Below, piece by piece: positions 11,242 through 21,137 of a stretch of DNA of 64,000 nt (the first letter of the stretch is position 1; the number at the start of each line of letters is the position of its first letter). The stretch is taken from contig NC_092264.1 in the NCBI RefSeq assembly GCF_036320965.1, positions 19,586,585 through 19,650,584 on the forward strand, read 5' to 3'. This DNA comes from Panulirus ornatus. Its lineage: Eukaryota > Arthropoda > Malacostraca > Decapoda > Palinuridae. The position numbers were made by a program, and so were the translations under genes. The notes beneath the pieces are model-generated. The model was given only the letters and a program-made list of their open reading frames with translations, had not been told where the DNA came from and ran no database searches.

Positions 11242-12972
11242 TTGATGAAGAGAGAAGAGATGGTGAAAGCCTTACATAAGATGAAATATGGCAAGGCAGC
11301 TGGAGTGGATGGTATTGCAGTTAAATTTATTAAGAAAGAGTTTGATTTTGTTCTTGATTGGTTGGTAAAGATTCTCAGTGTTTTTATGGATCATGGTGAG
11401 GTATCTGATATTGGTGAAATGCGTGTTTAGTGCCATTGTGTAAAAGCAAGTGCAATAAAATTGAGCGTTCATACTACAGAGGTGTAAGTTTGTTGAGTAT
11501 ACCTGGTAAGTTGTATGGGAGGGTATTGATTAAAAGGGTGATAGCATGTACAGAGCATCAGGTTGGTGAGGATCACTATGGTTTCAGATGTGGCATAGGA
11601 TGTGTTAATCAGGTGTTTCTTTCAATGAATATGTGTGAGAAATACTTAGAGAAACACATAAATTTTTATGTGGCATTTATGTATCTGGAGAAAGCATCTA
11701 AGAGGATTGATATAGATGCCTTGGAAGAAAGCTGCAAATGCAGTGACAAGTTTTTATCAGAGGTGTAAGGCATGTGTACAAATAGGAAGAGAATAAAGCG
11801 AATAGTTCCAAGTGAAGTTTGGTCTGAAGCAGCAGTTTGTGATGTCACCATGGTTGTTCAGTTTGTTTATAGATGGGTTTTGGAGGGAGGCATATGCAGG
11901 AGTCTTAGGGAGAGGGGCAAGTACATAGTCTGTGGGGGATGAAAGGGAAGTGAGTCAGTTTTTTTTTCTTTCTTTTTTTTTTTTTTTTGATGAAACAGCA
12001 CTGGTGGCAGATTCAGATGAGAAACTACAGAAGTTGGTAACTGAGTTTGGAAGAGTGTGTGAAAGGAGGAAGTTAAGAGTAAATGTGGATAAAAGTAAGG
12101 TTATTAATGGGTTTAACAGGATTGAGGGATAGGTTAGTTGGCGTGTGAGTATGAGTGGAGAAAACTTGGAGGAAGTAAAGCATTTTAGATACCTGGAAGT
12201 AGATTATACAGTGAATGGAACCATGGAAGTGGAAGTGAGTCATGGGGTGGGTGAGGGGATGAAGGTTCTGGGAGTGTTGAAGAATATGTCGAAAGAGAAT
12301 GTTATCTGGAAGGACAAAATGGGTATGTTTGAACGAATAGTAGAATGTTATCTGGAAGGACAAAAATGGGTATGTTTGAACGAATAGAAGCCACAACAAT
12401 ATGGTATGGATATGAGGCATGGGCTATAGATATGGCTGTGTGGAGGAGGATGGACATGTTGAAAATGAAATGTTTAAGGTGTGAGGTGGTTGGATCGTGT
12501 AAGTAATTGAGGGTAGGAGATATGTATGATGATAAAGAGACTGCGGTTAACAGAGCTGAAAAGAGTATGAGAAAATGGCTTAGACATGAATGAAATGAGT
12601 GATGAATGGTTGACAAAGAGGATATATGTGTCAGAAGTGGTAATAAAGGGAACAGAGAGACAAAATAGAAAATGGAAGGATGAAGTGAAAATCATTTTGA
12701 GCAATCAGGGCCTAAACATGCAGAAGGATGAAAGCCACACAAGGGATAGTGTGAACTAGAACAATGTGGTGTGCTGGGTATGGCATGCCATCAGTGTCGG
12801 ACTGATCTAGGGGATGTGAAGTATCTGGGGTAAACCATGGAAAGGTTTGTGGGGCCTGGTTGTGAATAGGGAGCTGTGATTTTACATGACAGCTAGAGAA
12901 TGGATGTGAGCAGATGCAGCTTTTCTTTGTTCCTTGTGCTACATCAATAACACAGGAAATGGCCATGAAGAA
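11242..12972 (+). mobile_element. Old RTE family A copy, 5'-truncated
   Basis: Starts in the RT domain (REEMVKALHKMKYGKAAGVDGIAVKF at 11254) and runs through YRGVSLLSIPGKLYGRVL (11478), MYLEKASKRID (11679), TALVADSDEKLQKLVTEFGRV (11998) and the C-terminal domain to a 3' end at about 12960 with a degenerate hairpin ('ctacatcaataacacagg'). An A/T-slippage run, (T)n with one CTTTC interruption (11959-11989), sits just before the FADD site and has erased part of it. Many frameshifts. The tail is 'aataaata' followed by (CA)n. Confidence 0.75.
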
Positions 12973-13003
12973 TAAATACACACACACACACACACTCACA
13001 AAC
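12973..13003. repeat. (CA)n microsatellite
   Basis: About 30 bp of ACACAC following the tail of the preceding LINE copy. Confidence 0.9.
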
Positions 13004-13014
13004 ACAAATTTACT

Positions 13015-14518
13015 TCCCTTCTATCTTTATGAGGCTCCTGCAGCATTCAGGAATCTGGCTATGTCTTCTGGTTGTGATTATAGGTCATAAAGTGTTGTGA
13101 TTTGTGTGCGTCTAGGTGCAAAGAGCGCAGACCAATTGGGTAGTAAGTGCTCGGTGTCTTTGTGGTACTTGGATTGTTGGCATGAAGGGTCTTAAGATCT
13201 GTTGAAATAGTGTTTGTAGTGTTTTTGTGATGGGTTCTATCTAGAGCATAGATGGGAGAGTGTGACTCGTGTTTATCTAGAGAGATGGGTTCTATCCAGA
13301 TTATAGATGGGAGAGTGTGACTTGTATTCATCTAGAGTATTTGGATTTTGATATGTGTACATCTGGTGAGTTGGAGTTTAAGACTAATTTAGAAGATAGG
13401 TTGTTTAGTGCTCACTGAGTTATTTTGTTGTTTTGTCAGTGTTGTACTTGTTGAGGATAAGGGGGATCTGTGAGTAGAAGTTACTGAAGTGAGAGGTAGG
13501 AGTTAGCTTTTTACTCCTCCTTAGGGTTAGTGGTTGTTAAAGAGTGGTTTGGGTGGGAGGGGTTGAGTGCTGTTGCATAGAATTGAGTGCCAAACATGCT
13601 GAGGTGGGACTGTATTGGGAGGATCTTTGTTTCACTGTGTTTGTGCTTGCTAAGCATTCTGTGATTGTTTTAAGTGCGCTACTTTGTGTGGTTTACAGCT
13701 TTGTTATATTTGCTTTTGAGAGGGTGGAAGACTCTTCAGATAGGGCTTTGTTGAAAGTAGAGCACATGAATTGTTTATAGAGGATTTTGAGTGATATTTC
13801 TCTTGTCCAGTTCTGGGGTCAATTAGTGTTCTGAGAACATTTAGATTATGTGTGGCTTTTGAGGTGATGTTATTGATGTGGGAAGCAAATTTTGTGTAAA
13901 TCATATGTAATACCTAGAATGATTTGTCTTTTGTTCAGGGTGACAGACTGTCTGTTCACGGTGACTGAAGGTTGTAGGCTAGATTTGTCTCTCTGGGGTT
14001 AAAAGAGTGATTGGAGACTTTTATGGAGGTGCAGACATTCTGTTCTGGATGAGCCATTGCTCCACTTTTGTAATGTAATGCTGCATGTTTGATGTTACTA
14101 CTATGATGTTAAGGTGCTGTTGTATAATGGTGAAGCTGTCTGCATATAAAAGGACTTCAATAATGAAGTATGTGTAAAGTGCTGGGAGGTCATGTAGGAA
14201 GATACTGTACATATTTATATACATTGACTTACTTCCTACCCCATGAGTCCCATCTTTCTTTATGAAACTTCTGCAGCACATGGGAAGCTGATCACATTCA
14301 CCAGGCTGGACACCTAGGTTATAAAATACAATGATGTGTATGTATCTTTGTTGGGAGAGTGCAAGGTATCTATGCAGGAAGTGTTGGATGTCTTCATTGT
14401 GATTGTTCCATCTTGGACATGAAGGGTCCAGGAGTGTGTTGAATGATATTTACAGTATTGCAAGGGTAAATGAGGTCCAGAGTGTACACAGAAAATTGGT
14501 ACTTATATATATGTTTAG
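13015..14518 (-). mobile_element. Jockey-family LINE remnants, two overlapping 3' ends
   Basis: Minus strand: LLYADSFTIIQQHLNIIVVTSNMQHYITKVEQWL (14060-14160; the second catalytic Asp is Ser), then FASHINNITSKATHNLNVLRTLID at 13825-13900, and near 13610 an ETKILPIQSHLSMFGTQFYA-like frame. This order matches the RT palm and C-terminal domain of a second jockey-like family. The block ending '...cttctgcagca' (14260-14518) and the one ending '...ctcctgcagca' (13025-13330) look like two copies of the same 3' region. All frames are interrupted. Confidence 0.6.
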
Positions 14519-14993
14519 GGAGTGTAGTTTTGGTCGGGGTGGTGTGTGAAGTGAGAAGGTCAGGGAGAATGGTTTGGTAAAGAGAGAAGTGGCAGTGAAA
14601 GCCCTGCATAAGATAAAATGCAGCAAGGGGGCAGGAGTGGGTGGTATTGCAGTTGAATTTATTAAGATAGGGGGTGACTGTGTTTTTCATTGTTTACTAA
14701 GGATATTCACTGTATATATGGATCATGGTGAAGTGCCTGACAATTAGTTGAATGCATGCATAGTGCCATTGTATAAAGGCAAAGGGGATAAAGGTGAGTG
14801 CTCAGTCTACAGAGGCATAAGTTTGTTGACTATTGCTTGGAAATTATATGGGGAGGTATTGATTGACAGGGGGAAGGCATGTACAGAGCATCAGATTGGG
14901 GAAGGGCACTGTGATTTCAGAAGTGATAGAGGATGTGGGGATCAGGTGTTTGCTTTGAAGAATGTATGTGAGAAGTACTTAGAAAAACAGGTA
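14519..14993 (+). mobile_element. RTE family A fragment (RT N-terminal part)
   Basis: Begins at the 'ggtcggggtggtgtg' segment upstream of the RT and continues through GIAVEFIKIGGDCVF and ACIVPLYKGKGDKGECSVYRGISLL (14748 on) to CEKYLEKQ, where it is cut off at 14993 by an oppositely oriented 3' tail fragment. A stop at 14743 and other differences show it is a pseudogene. Confidence 0.75.
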
Positions 14994-15146
14994 TTTTTTA
15001 TTTTTCTATTGTACTTTGTCACTGTCTCCCGCATCAGCGAGGTAGTGCAAGGAAACAGATGAAAGCATGGCCCAACCCACCCACATACACATGTATATAC
15101 ATACACATCCACACATGCACTTATACATACCTATACATCTCACCAT

Positions 15147-15155
<9 letters not shown>
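14994..15155 (-). mobile_element. RTE 3'-UTR-only fragment
   Basis: About 160 bp of 3' UTR with the terminal hairpin (15025-15045) and an A-rich tail on the minus strand. The other end dissolves into (TA)n. It is inserted between the preceding RTE fragment and two short elements. Confidence 0.7.

Positions 15156-15210
<55 letters not shown>
15156..15210. repeat. (TA)n microsatellite
   Basis: Uninterrupted TA repeats between an RTE 3'-UTR fragment and the tail of a short element. Confidence 0.95.
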
Positions 15211-15218
<8 letters not shown>

Positions 15219-15448
15219 TTCATACTATTCGCCATTTCCCGCGATAGCGAGGTAGTGTTAAGAACAGAGGACTGGGCCTTTGAGGGAATATCCTCACCTG
15301 GCCTCCTTCTCTGTTCCTTCTTTTGGAAAAAAAAAAAAAAAACGAGAGGGGAGGATTTCCAGCCCCCCGCTCCCTTCCCTTTTAGTCGCCTTCTACGACA
15401 CGCAGGGAATATGTGGGAAGTATTCTTTCTCCCCTATCCCCAAGGATA
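15211..15448 (-). mobile_element. Short non-autonomous RTE-derived element, copy S1
   Basis: About 238 bp. Minus-strand order: 5' palindrome TATCCTTGGGGATA (15435-15448), the shared 5' region with hairpin GTCG..CGAC, a G-rich block pairing with CTCCCC, a poly(T) (poly(A) on +) spacer at 15328-15343, an imperfect palindrome GAACAGAG...CTCTGTTC, then a 3' hairpin CTCGC-TATC-GCGGG and an A-rich tail. No coding capacity. The first ~100 nt and last ~40 nt resemble family A and the middle does not. Confidence 0.8.
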
Positions 15449-15456
15449 GTATATAT

Positions 15457-15719
15457 TCTTTCTTTTCTTTCATACTATTCGCCATTTCCCGCATTAGCGA
15501 GGTAGCGTTAAGAACAGAGGACTGGGCCTTTTAGGGAATATCCTCACCAGGCCCCCTTCTCTGTTCCTTCTTTTGGAAAATAAAAAAGAAAAAAAAGAAA
15601 AAAAAGAAAAAAAAATTGAGAGGGGAGGATTTCCAGCCCCCCGCTCCCTTCCCTTTTAGTCGCCTTCTACGACACGCAGGGAATACGTGGGAAGTATTCT
15701 TTCTCCCCTATCCCCAGGG

Positions 15720-15722
<3 letters not shown>
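15457..15722 (-). mobile_element. Short non-autonomous RTE-derived element, copy S2
   Basis: About 265 bp, same architecture and orientation as S1 and separated from it by only 8 bp. The internal A-rich spacer (15579-15616) has expanded into an (A5-8 G)n pattern and accounts for the extra length. The 3' hairpin is CTCGC-TAAT-GCGGG. Confidence 0.8.

Positions 15723-15780
<58 letters not shown>
15723..15780. repeat. (TA)n then (TG)n microsatellite
   Basis: Abuts the 5' palindrome of S2. Confidence 0.95.
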
Positions 15781-15900
15781 TGGAGTTTACGTATATACTT
15801 GTGTATGTGGGTGGGTTGGGCCATTCTTTCGTCTGTTTCCCCACATTACCCCGCTGACACGGGAGACAGTGACTAAGTTTAATAAATAAATAAATACATA
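15781..15900 (+). mobile_element. RTE 3'-end fragment with (AATA)n tail
   Basis: 'gtgggtgggttgggccattctttcgtctg' followed by a decayed hairpin (ccccgctgacacgggag) and 'taataaataaata' tail. Only the terminal ~110 bp of the element. Confidence 0.7.
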
Positions 15901-15981
15901 AAAATATATTGTTATACTTAATCACTGTTTCCCATGTCAGCATGGGAGTGCCAGGAAACATGAAGAATGGTTCATCCACTC

Positions 15982-15990
<9 letters not shown>
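15901..15990 (-). mobile_element. RTE-type 3' tail fragment (opposite orientation)
   Basis: Same tail variant as at 1476-1545 ('gtgccaggaaaca'). It lies tail-to-tail with the preceding + strand fragment and is followed by (TA)n to 16014. Confidence 0.55.
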
Positions 15991-16014
<24 letters not shown>

Positions 16015-17090
16015 CCCCATCCATTTGTTTATGGATGGGGTTGTTTGGGAGGTAAATGCAAGAGTTTTGGAGAGAGGGGCAAGTAATGCACTCTGTTGTG
16101 GATGAGAGAGCTTGGGAAGCGAGTCAGTTGTTGTTCGCTGATGATACAGCACTGGTGGCTGATTCATGTGAGAAACTGCAGAAGCTGGCGACTGAGTTTG
16201 GTAAAGTGTGTGAAAGAAGAAAGTTGAGAGTAAATGTGAATAAGAACAAGGTTATTAGGTACAGTAGGGTTGAGGGTCAAGTCAATTGGGAGGTAAGTTT
16301 GAATGGAGAAAAACTGGAGGAAGGGAAGTGTTATAGATATCTGGGGGTGGATTTGGCAGTGGATGGAACCATGGAAGTGGAAATGAATCATAGGATGGGG
16401 GAGGGGGCGAAAATTCTGGGAGCCTTGAAGAATGTGTGGAAGTCGAGAACATTATCTCGGAAAGGAAAAATGGGTATGTTTGAAGGAATAGTGGTTCCAA
16501 CAATGTTGTATGGTTGGGAGGCGTGGGCTATGGATAGAGTGGTGCGCAGGAGGATGGATGTGCTGGAAATGAGATGTTTGAGGACAATGTGTGGTGTGAG
16601 GTGGTTTGATCGAGTAAGTAACGTAAGGGTAAGAGAGATGTGTGGAAATAAAAAGAGCGTGGTTGAGAGAGCAGAAGAGGGTGTTTTGAAATGGTTTGGG
16701 CACATGGAGAGAATGAATGAGGAAAGATTGACCAAGAGGATATATGTGTCGGAGGTGGAGGGAACGAGGAGAAGAGGGAGACCAAATTGGAGGTGGAAAG
16801 ATGGAGTGAAAAAGATTTTGTGTGATTGGGGCCTGAACATGCAGGAGGGTGAAAGGAGGGCAAGGAATAGAGTGAATTGGATCGATGTGGTATACCGGGG
16901 TTGACGTGCTGTCAGTGGATTGAATCAGGGCATGTGAAGCGTCTGGGGTAAACCATGGAAAGCTGTGTAGGTATGTATATTTGCGTGTGTGGACGTATGT
17001 ATATACATGTGTATGGGGGTTGGTTGGGCCATTTCTTTCGTCTGTTTCCTTGCGTTACCTCGCAAACGCGGGAGACAGCGACAATGCATT
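16015..17090 (+). mobile_element. RTE family A copy, 5'-truncated, with fold-back 5' end
   Basis: Starts within the RT (just after WLFN, at 'atttgtttatggatgggg') and runs to the 3' hairpin near 17060 and tail 'gcattaaaaaaaaaa(TA)n'. Short-type 3' UTR. The first ten bases, CCCCATCCAT (16015-16024), are the exact reverse complement of ATGGATGGGG (16031-16040). Confidence 0.85.
16056..16904 (+). CDS. Truncated RTE ORF, RT palm to C-terminus (282 aa)
   Basis: Open to the normal stop. Includes LLFADDTALVADSCEKLQKL (catalytic FADD), RKLRVNVNKNKVIRYSR, RYLGVDLAVDG, and the C-terminal domain GMFEGIVVPTMLYGWEAWAMD, VLEMRCLRTMCGVRWFD, WFGHMERMNEERLTKR, GRRGRPNWRWKDGVKK, ending VVYRG. The endonuclease and most of the RT are missing because the copy is 5'-truncated, so no functional protein is expected. 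The Met at 16056 is an internal residue of the parent ORF. Confidence 0.75.
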   Translation: MQEFWREGQVMHSVVDERAWEASQLLFADDTALVADSCEKLQKLATEFGKVCERRKLRVNVNKNKVIRYSRVEGQVNWEVSLNGEKLEEGKCYRYLGVDLAVDGTMEVEMNHRMGEGAKILGALKNVWKSRTLSRKGKMGMFEGIVVPTMLYGWEAWAMDRVVRRRMDVLEMRCLRTMCGVRWFDRVSNVRVREMCGNKKSVVERAEEGVLKWFGHMERMNEERLTKRIYVSEVEGTRRRGRPNWRWKDGVKKILCDWGLNMQEGERRARNRVNWIDVVYRG

Positions 17091-17091
17091 A

Positions 17092-17160
<69 letters not shown>
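17091..17160. repeat. Poly(A) and (TA)n tail
   Basis: A10 followed by about 60 bp of TA directly after the 3' end of the preceding copy. Confidence 0.95.
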
Positions 17161-17165
<5 letters not shown>

Positions 17166-17306
17166 CTATGAGTCCACGGGGAAAATGAAACACGATAAGT
17201 TGCCAAGCACACTTTCGTGTCATAATCACATCATCAGGGGAGAGACAAGAGAGAAATATAACAGTCAGTTGATATACATTGAAGAGACGAAGCTTGGACG
17301 CCATTT

Positions 17307-17312
<6 letters not shown>
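17161..17312 (-). mobile_element. Penelope-like element terminal fragment
   Basis: About 150 bp bounded by (TA)n on both sides. The minus strand reads 'cctgatgatgtgattatgac', then 'acgaaag', then 'cgtgtttcattttccccgtgg', then 'actcataggaat'. I recognise this as the common terminal region of arthropod Penelope-like retroelements. No GIY-YIG or RT coding sequence is present. It contains a CTGATGA...CGAAA arrangement recalling a hammerhead core (17212-17237). Identity rests on recall, not a search. Confidence 0.55.

Positions 17313-17354
<42 letters not shown>
17313..17354. repeat. (TA)n microsatellite
   Basis: Closes the right side of the Penelope-like fragment. Confidence 0.95.
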
Positions 17355-17357
<3 letters not shown>

Positions 17358-17582
17358 TGCCGCTTAATGACTCCAGCTTAAGCTTAAGCCCCCTCCCCTT
17401 GTATAACCAGCGGCGCCTCAGCTAAGCTGGGTGATCATTATTGAAGCTTAATGGCAAGACATGACGTGGGAGGAGGATAATCATATGAGGAGCCGTCTTA
17501 AAGCTTAATTTGCTCAGCTCAGTAATGGGGAAGAGACGTTTACGGCATAGAAGACCATTAAATGGAATGGTTACTGGAATTT
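17355..17582. other. Unassigned unique segment with repeated AAGCTTAA-type words
   Basis: About 228 bp of higher complexity and GC than its surroundings. The word GCTTAA(T/G) recurs at about 17360, 17375, 17381, 17445 and 17502, including the palindrome CTTAAGCTTAAG. No ORF, exon or known repeat was recognised. Confidence 0.35.
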
Positions 17583-20500
17583 CCTTTGTCGCTTTCTCCC
17601 GCGTTTGCGAGGTAGCGCAAGGAAACAGGCGAAAGAAATGGCCCAACCCACCCCCATACACATGTATATACATACGTCCACACACGCAAATATACATACC
17701 TACACAGCTTTCCATGGTTTACCCCAGACGCTTCACCTGCCTTGATTCAATCCACTGAGAGCACGTCAACCCCGGTATACCACATCGCTCCAATTCACTC
17801 TATTCCTTGCCCTCCTTTCACCCTCCTGCATGTTCAGGCCCCAATCACACAAAATCTTTTTCACTCCATCTTTCCACCTCCAATTTGGTCTCCCTCTTCT
17901 CCTCATTCCCTCCACCTCCGACACATATATCCTCTTGGTCAATCATTCCTCACTCATTCTCTCCATGTGACCAAACCATTTCAAAACACCCTCTTCTGCT
18001 CTCTCAACCACGCTCTTTTTATTTCCACACATCTCTCTTACCCTTACGTTACTTACTCGATCAAACCACCTCACACCACACATTGTCCTCAAACATCTCA
18101 TTTCCAGCACATCCATCCTCCTGCGCACAACTCTATCCATAGTCCACGCCTCGCAACCATACAACATTGTTGGAACCACTATTCCTTCAAACATACCCAT
18201 TTTTGCTTTCCAAGATAATGTTCTCGACTTCCACACATTCTTCAAGGCTCCCAGAATTTTCGCCCCCTCCCCCACCCTATGATCCACTTCCGCTTCCATG
18301 GTTCCATCTGCTGCCAGATCCACTCCCAGATATCTAAAACACTTCACTTCCTCCAGTTTTTCTCCATTCAAACTCACCTCCCAATTGACTTGACCCTCAA
18401 CCCTACTGTACCTAATAACCTTTGCTCTTATTCACATTTACTCTTAACTTTCTTCTTTCACACACTTTACCAATCTCAGTCACCAGCTTCTGCAGTTTCT
18501 CACATGAATCAGCCACCAGCGCTGTATCATCAGCGAACAACAACTGACTCGCTTCCCAAGCTCTCTCATCCCCAACAGACTTCATACTTGCCCCTCTTTC
18601 CAAAACTCTTGCATTCACCTCCCTAACAACCCCATCCATAAACAAATTAAACAACCATGGAGACATCACACACCCCTGCCAGAAACCTACATTCACTGAG
18701 AACCAATCACTTTCCTCTCTTCCTACACGTACACATGCCTTACATCCTCGATAAAAACTTTTCACTGCTTCTAACAACTTGCCTCCCACACCATATATTC
18801 TTAATACCTTCCACAGAGCATCTCTATCAACTCTATCATATGCCTTCTCCAGATCCATAAATGCTACATACAAATCCATTTGCTTTTCTAAGTATTTCTC
18901 ACATACATTCTTCAAAGCAAACATCTGATCCACACATCCTCTACCACCTCTGAAACCACACTGCTCTTCCCCAATCTGATGCTCTGTACATGCCTTCACC
19001 CTCTCAATCAATACCCTCCCATATAATTTGCCAGGAATACTCAACAAACTTATACCTCTGTAATTTGAGCACTCACTCTTATCCCCTTTGCCTTTGTACA
19101 ATGGCACTATGCACGCATTCCACCAATCCTCAGGCACCTCACCATGAGTCATACATACATTAAATAACCTTACCAACCAGTCAACAATACAGTCACCCCC
19201 TTTTTTAATAAATTCCACTGCAATACCATCCAAACCTGCTGCCTTGCCGGCTTTCATCTTCCGCAAAGCTTTTACTACCTCTTCTCTGTTTACCAAATCA
19301 TTTTCCCTAACCCTCGCACTTTGCACACCACCTCGACCAAAACACCCTATATCTGCCACTCTATCATCAAACACATTCAACAAACCTTCAAAATACTCAC
19401 TCCATCTCCTTCTCACATCACCACTACTTGTTATCACCTCCCCATTTGCGCCCTTCACTGAAGTTCCCATTTGCTCCCTTGTCTTACGCACTTTATTTAC
19501 CTCCTTCCAGAACATCTTTTTATTCTCCCTAAAATTTAATGATACTCTCTCACCCCAACTCTCATTTGCCCTTTTTTTCACCTCTTGCACCTTTCTCTTG
19601 ACCTCCTGTCTCTTTCTTTTATACGTCTCCCACTCAATTGCATTTTTTCCCTGCAAAAATCGTCCAAATGCCTCTCTCTTCTCTTTCACTAATACTCTTA
19701 CTTCTTTATCCCACCACTCACTACCCTTTCTAATCAACCCACCTCCCACTCTTCTCATACCACAAGCATCTTTTGCGCAATCCATCACTGATTCCCTAAA
19801 TACATCCCATTCCTCCCCCACTCCCCTTACTTCCATTGTTTTCACCTTTTTCCATTCTGTACTCAGTCTCTCCTGGTACTTCCTCACACAAGTCTCCCTC
19901 CCAAGCTCACTTACTCTCACCACCCTCTTCACCCCAACATTCACTCTTCTTTTCTGAAAACCCATACAAATCTTCACCTTAGCCTCCACAAGATAATGAT
20001 CAGACATCCCTCCAGTTGCACCTCTCAGCACATTAACGTCCAAAAGTCTCTCTTTCGCGCGCCTGTCAATTAACACGTAATCCAATAACGCTCTCTGGCC
20101 ATCTCTCCTACTTACATACATATACTTATGTATATCTCGCTTTTTAAACCAGGTGTTCCCAATCACCAGTCCTTTTTCAGCACATAAATCTACAAGCTCT
20201 TCACCATTTCCATTTACAACACTGAACACCCCATGTATACCAATTATTCCCTCAACTGCCACATTACTCACCTTTGCATTCAAATCACCCAACACTATAA
20301 CCTGGTCTCATGCATCAAAACCACTAACACACTCATTCAGCTGCTCCCAAAACACTTGCCTCTCATGATCTTTCTTCTCATGCCCAGGTGCATATGCACC
20401 AATAATCACCCATCTCTCTCCATCAACTTTTAGTTTTACCCATATTAATCGAGAATTTACTTTCTTACATTCTATTACATACTTCCACAACTCCTGTTTC

Positions 20501-20891
20501 AGGAGTACTGCTACTCCTTCCCTTGCTCTTGTCCTCTCACTAACCCCTGACTTTACTCCCAAGACATTCCCAAACCACTCTTCCCCTTTACCCTTGAGCT
20601 TCGTTTCACTCAGAGCCAAAACATCCAGGTTCCTTTCCTCAAACATACTACCTATCTCTCCTTTTTTCACATCTTGGTTACATCCACACACATTTAGGCA
20701 CCCCAATCTGAGCCTTCGAGGAGGATGAGCACTCCCCGCGTGACTCCTTCTTCTGTTTCCCATTTTAGAAAGTTAAAAAAAATACAAGGAGGGGAGGATT
20801 TCTGGCCCCCCGCTCCCGTCCCCTCTAGTCGCTTTCTACGACACGCGAGGAATGCGTGGGAAGTATTATTTCACCCCTATCCCCAGGGATA
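17583..20891 (-). mobile_element. RTE-like LINE family A, near-full-length copy 2
   Basis: About 3.31 kb, from the 5' palindrome at 20878-20891 to the 3' hairpin at 17590-17620. The 5' UTR is 128 bp, the single ORF about 1,000 codons and the short-type 3' UTR about 185 bp. The 3' end joins unique sequence ('ttactggaattt') almost without an A tail, unlike most copies. The 5' end meets a TA/CA microsatellite. It is the best single reference for element structure in this window. Confidence 0.87.
17766..20763 (-). pseudogene. RTE ORF: endonuclease + reverse transcriptase (frameshifted)
   Basis: Starts at ATG 20763 (MGNRRRSHAGSAHPPRRLRL), 128 bp from the element start. Open segments 20308-20763 (151 aa, endonuclease start with LALSETKLKGKG and GAYAPG), 18412-20295 (627 aa, GDLNAKVSN, SDHYLVEAK, RT with AGKAAGLDG, FMDLEKAYDRVD, LLFADDTALVADS) and 17943-18377 (C-terminal domain) are separated by a stop near 20310, a one-base frameshift near 18420 ('ataacctttgctc' against 'ataaccttgctc') and further small changes. 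FWQGC replaces LRQGC in the RT. Total length would be close to 1,000 aa, usual for RTE. Only a few lesions, so recently active. Confidence 0.85.
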
Positions 20892-20973
20892 ATATACATA
20901 TATATATATACACATACACACACATACACACACACACGCACATATACACACACACACACATACATATATATAC
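20892..20973. repeat. (TA)n/(CA)n microsatellite
   Basis: Mixed ata/cacaca repeats at the 5' side of copy 2. They are shorter than the tract at the matching position of copy 1. Confidence 0.95.
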
Positions 20974-21102
20974 ATGTGAAAAATGTAAGAAACAATTTAG
21001 AAAACTGAAACTTCTAGCTTGAAATGAAAAGAAAAAATGAATGTCACATAATGGTTCAACCTCTGGCTATGGAAAAAGGAAATGTTTAATTTATTTACAC
21101 AA

Positions 21103-21103
<1 letters not shown>
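20974..21103. repeat. Flank duplicate, partner of 5105-5233
   Basis: Non-element sequence shared with 5105-5233. Here it is cut at 21103 ('ttatttacacaaa') by the next RTE insertion, whereas at 5233 the sequence continues uninterrupted. Confidence 0.8.

Positions 21104-21137
<34 letters not shown>

Noticed and set aside
15025..15045. GC-rich 'ctgtctcccgcgttagcgaggtagc'-type blocks scattered through the window looked at first like tRNA or snRNA pieces.
   Set aside because: They are the conserved 3' hairpins of RTE and short elements; no cloverleaf, A box or B box was found around them.
17166..17192. Plus-strand 'ctatgagtcc...atgaaac' looks like a hammerhead core.
   Set aside because: The CTGATGA box is missing two bases on this strand. 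The minus-strand arrangement at 17212-17237 is the better candidate.
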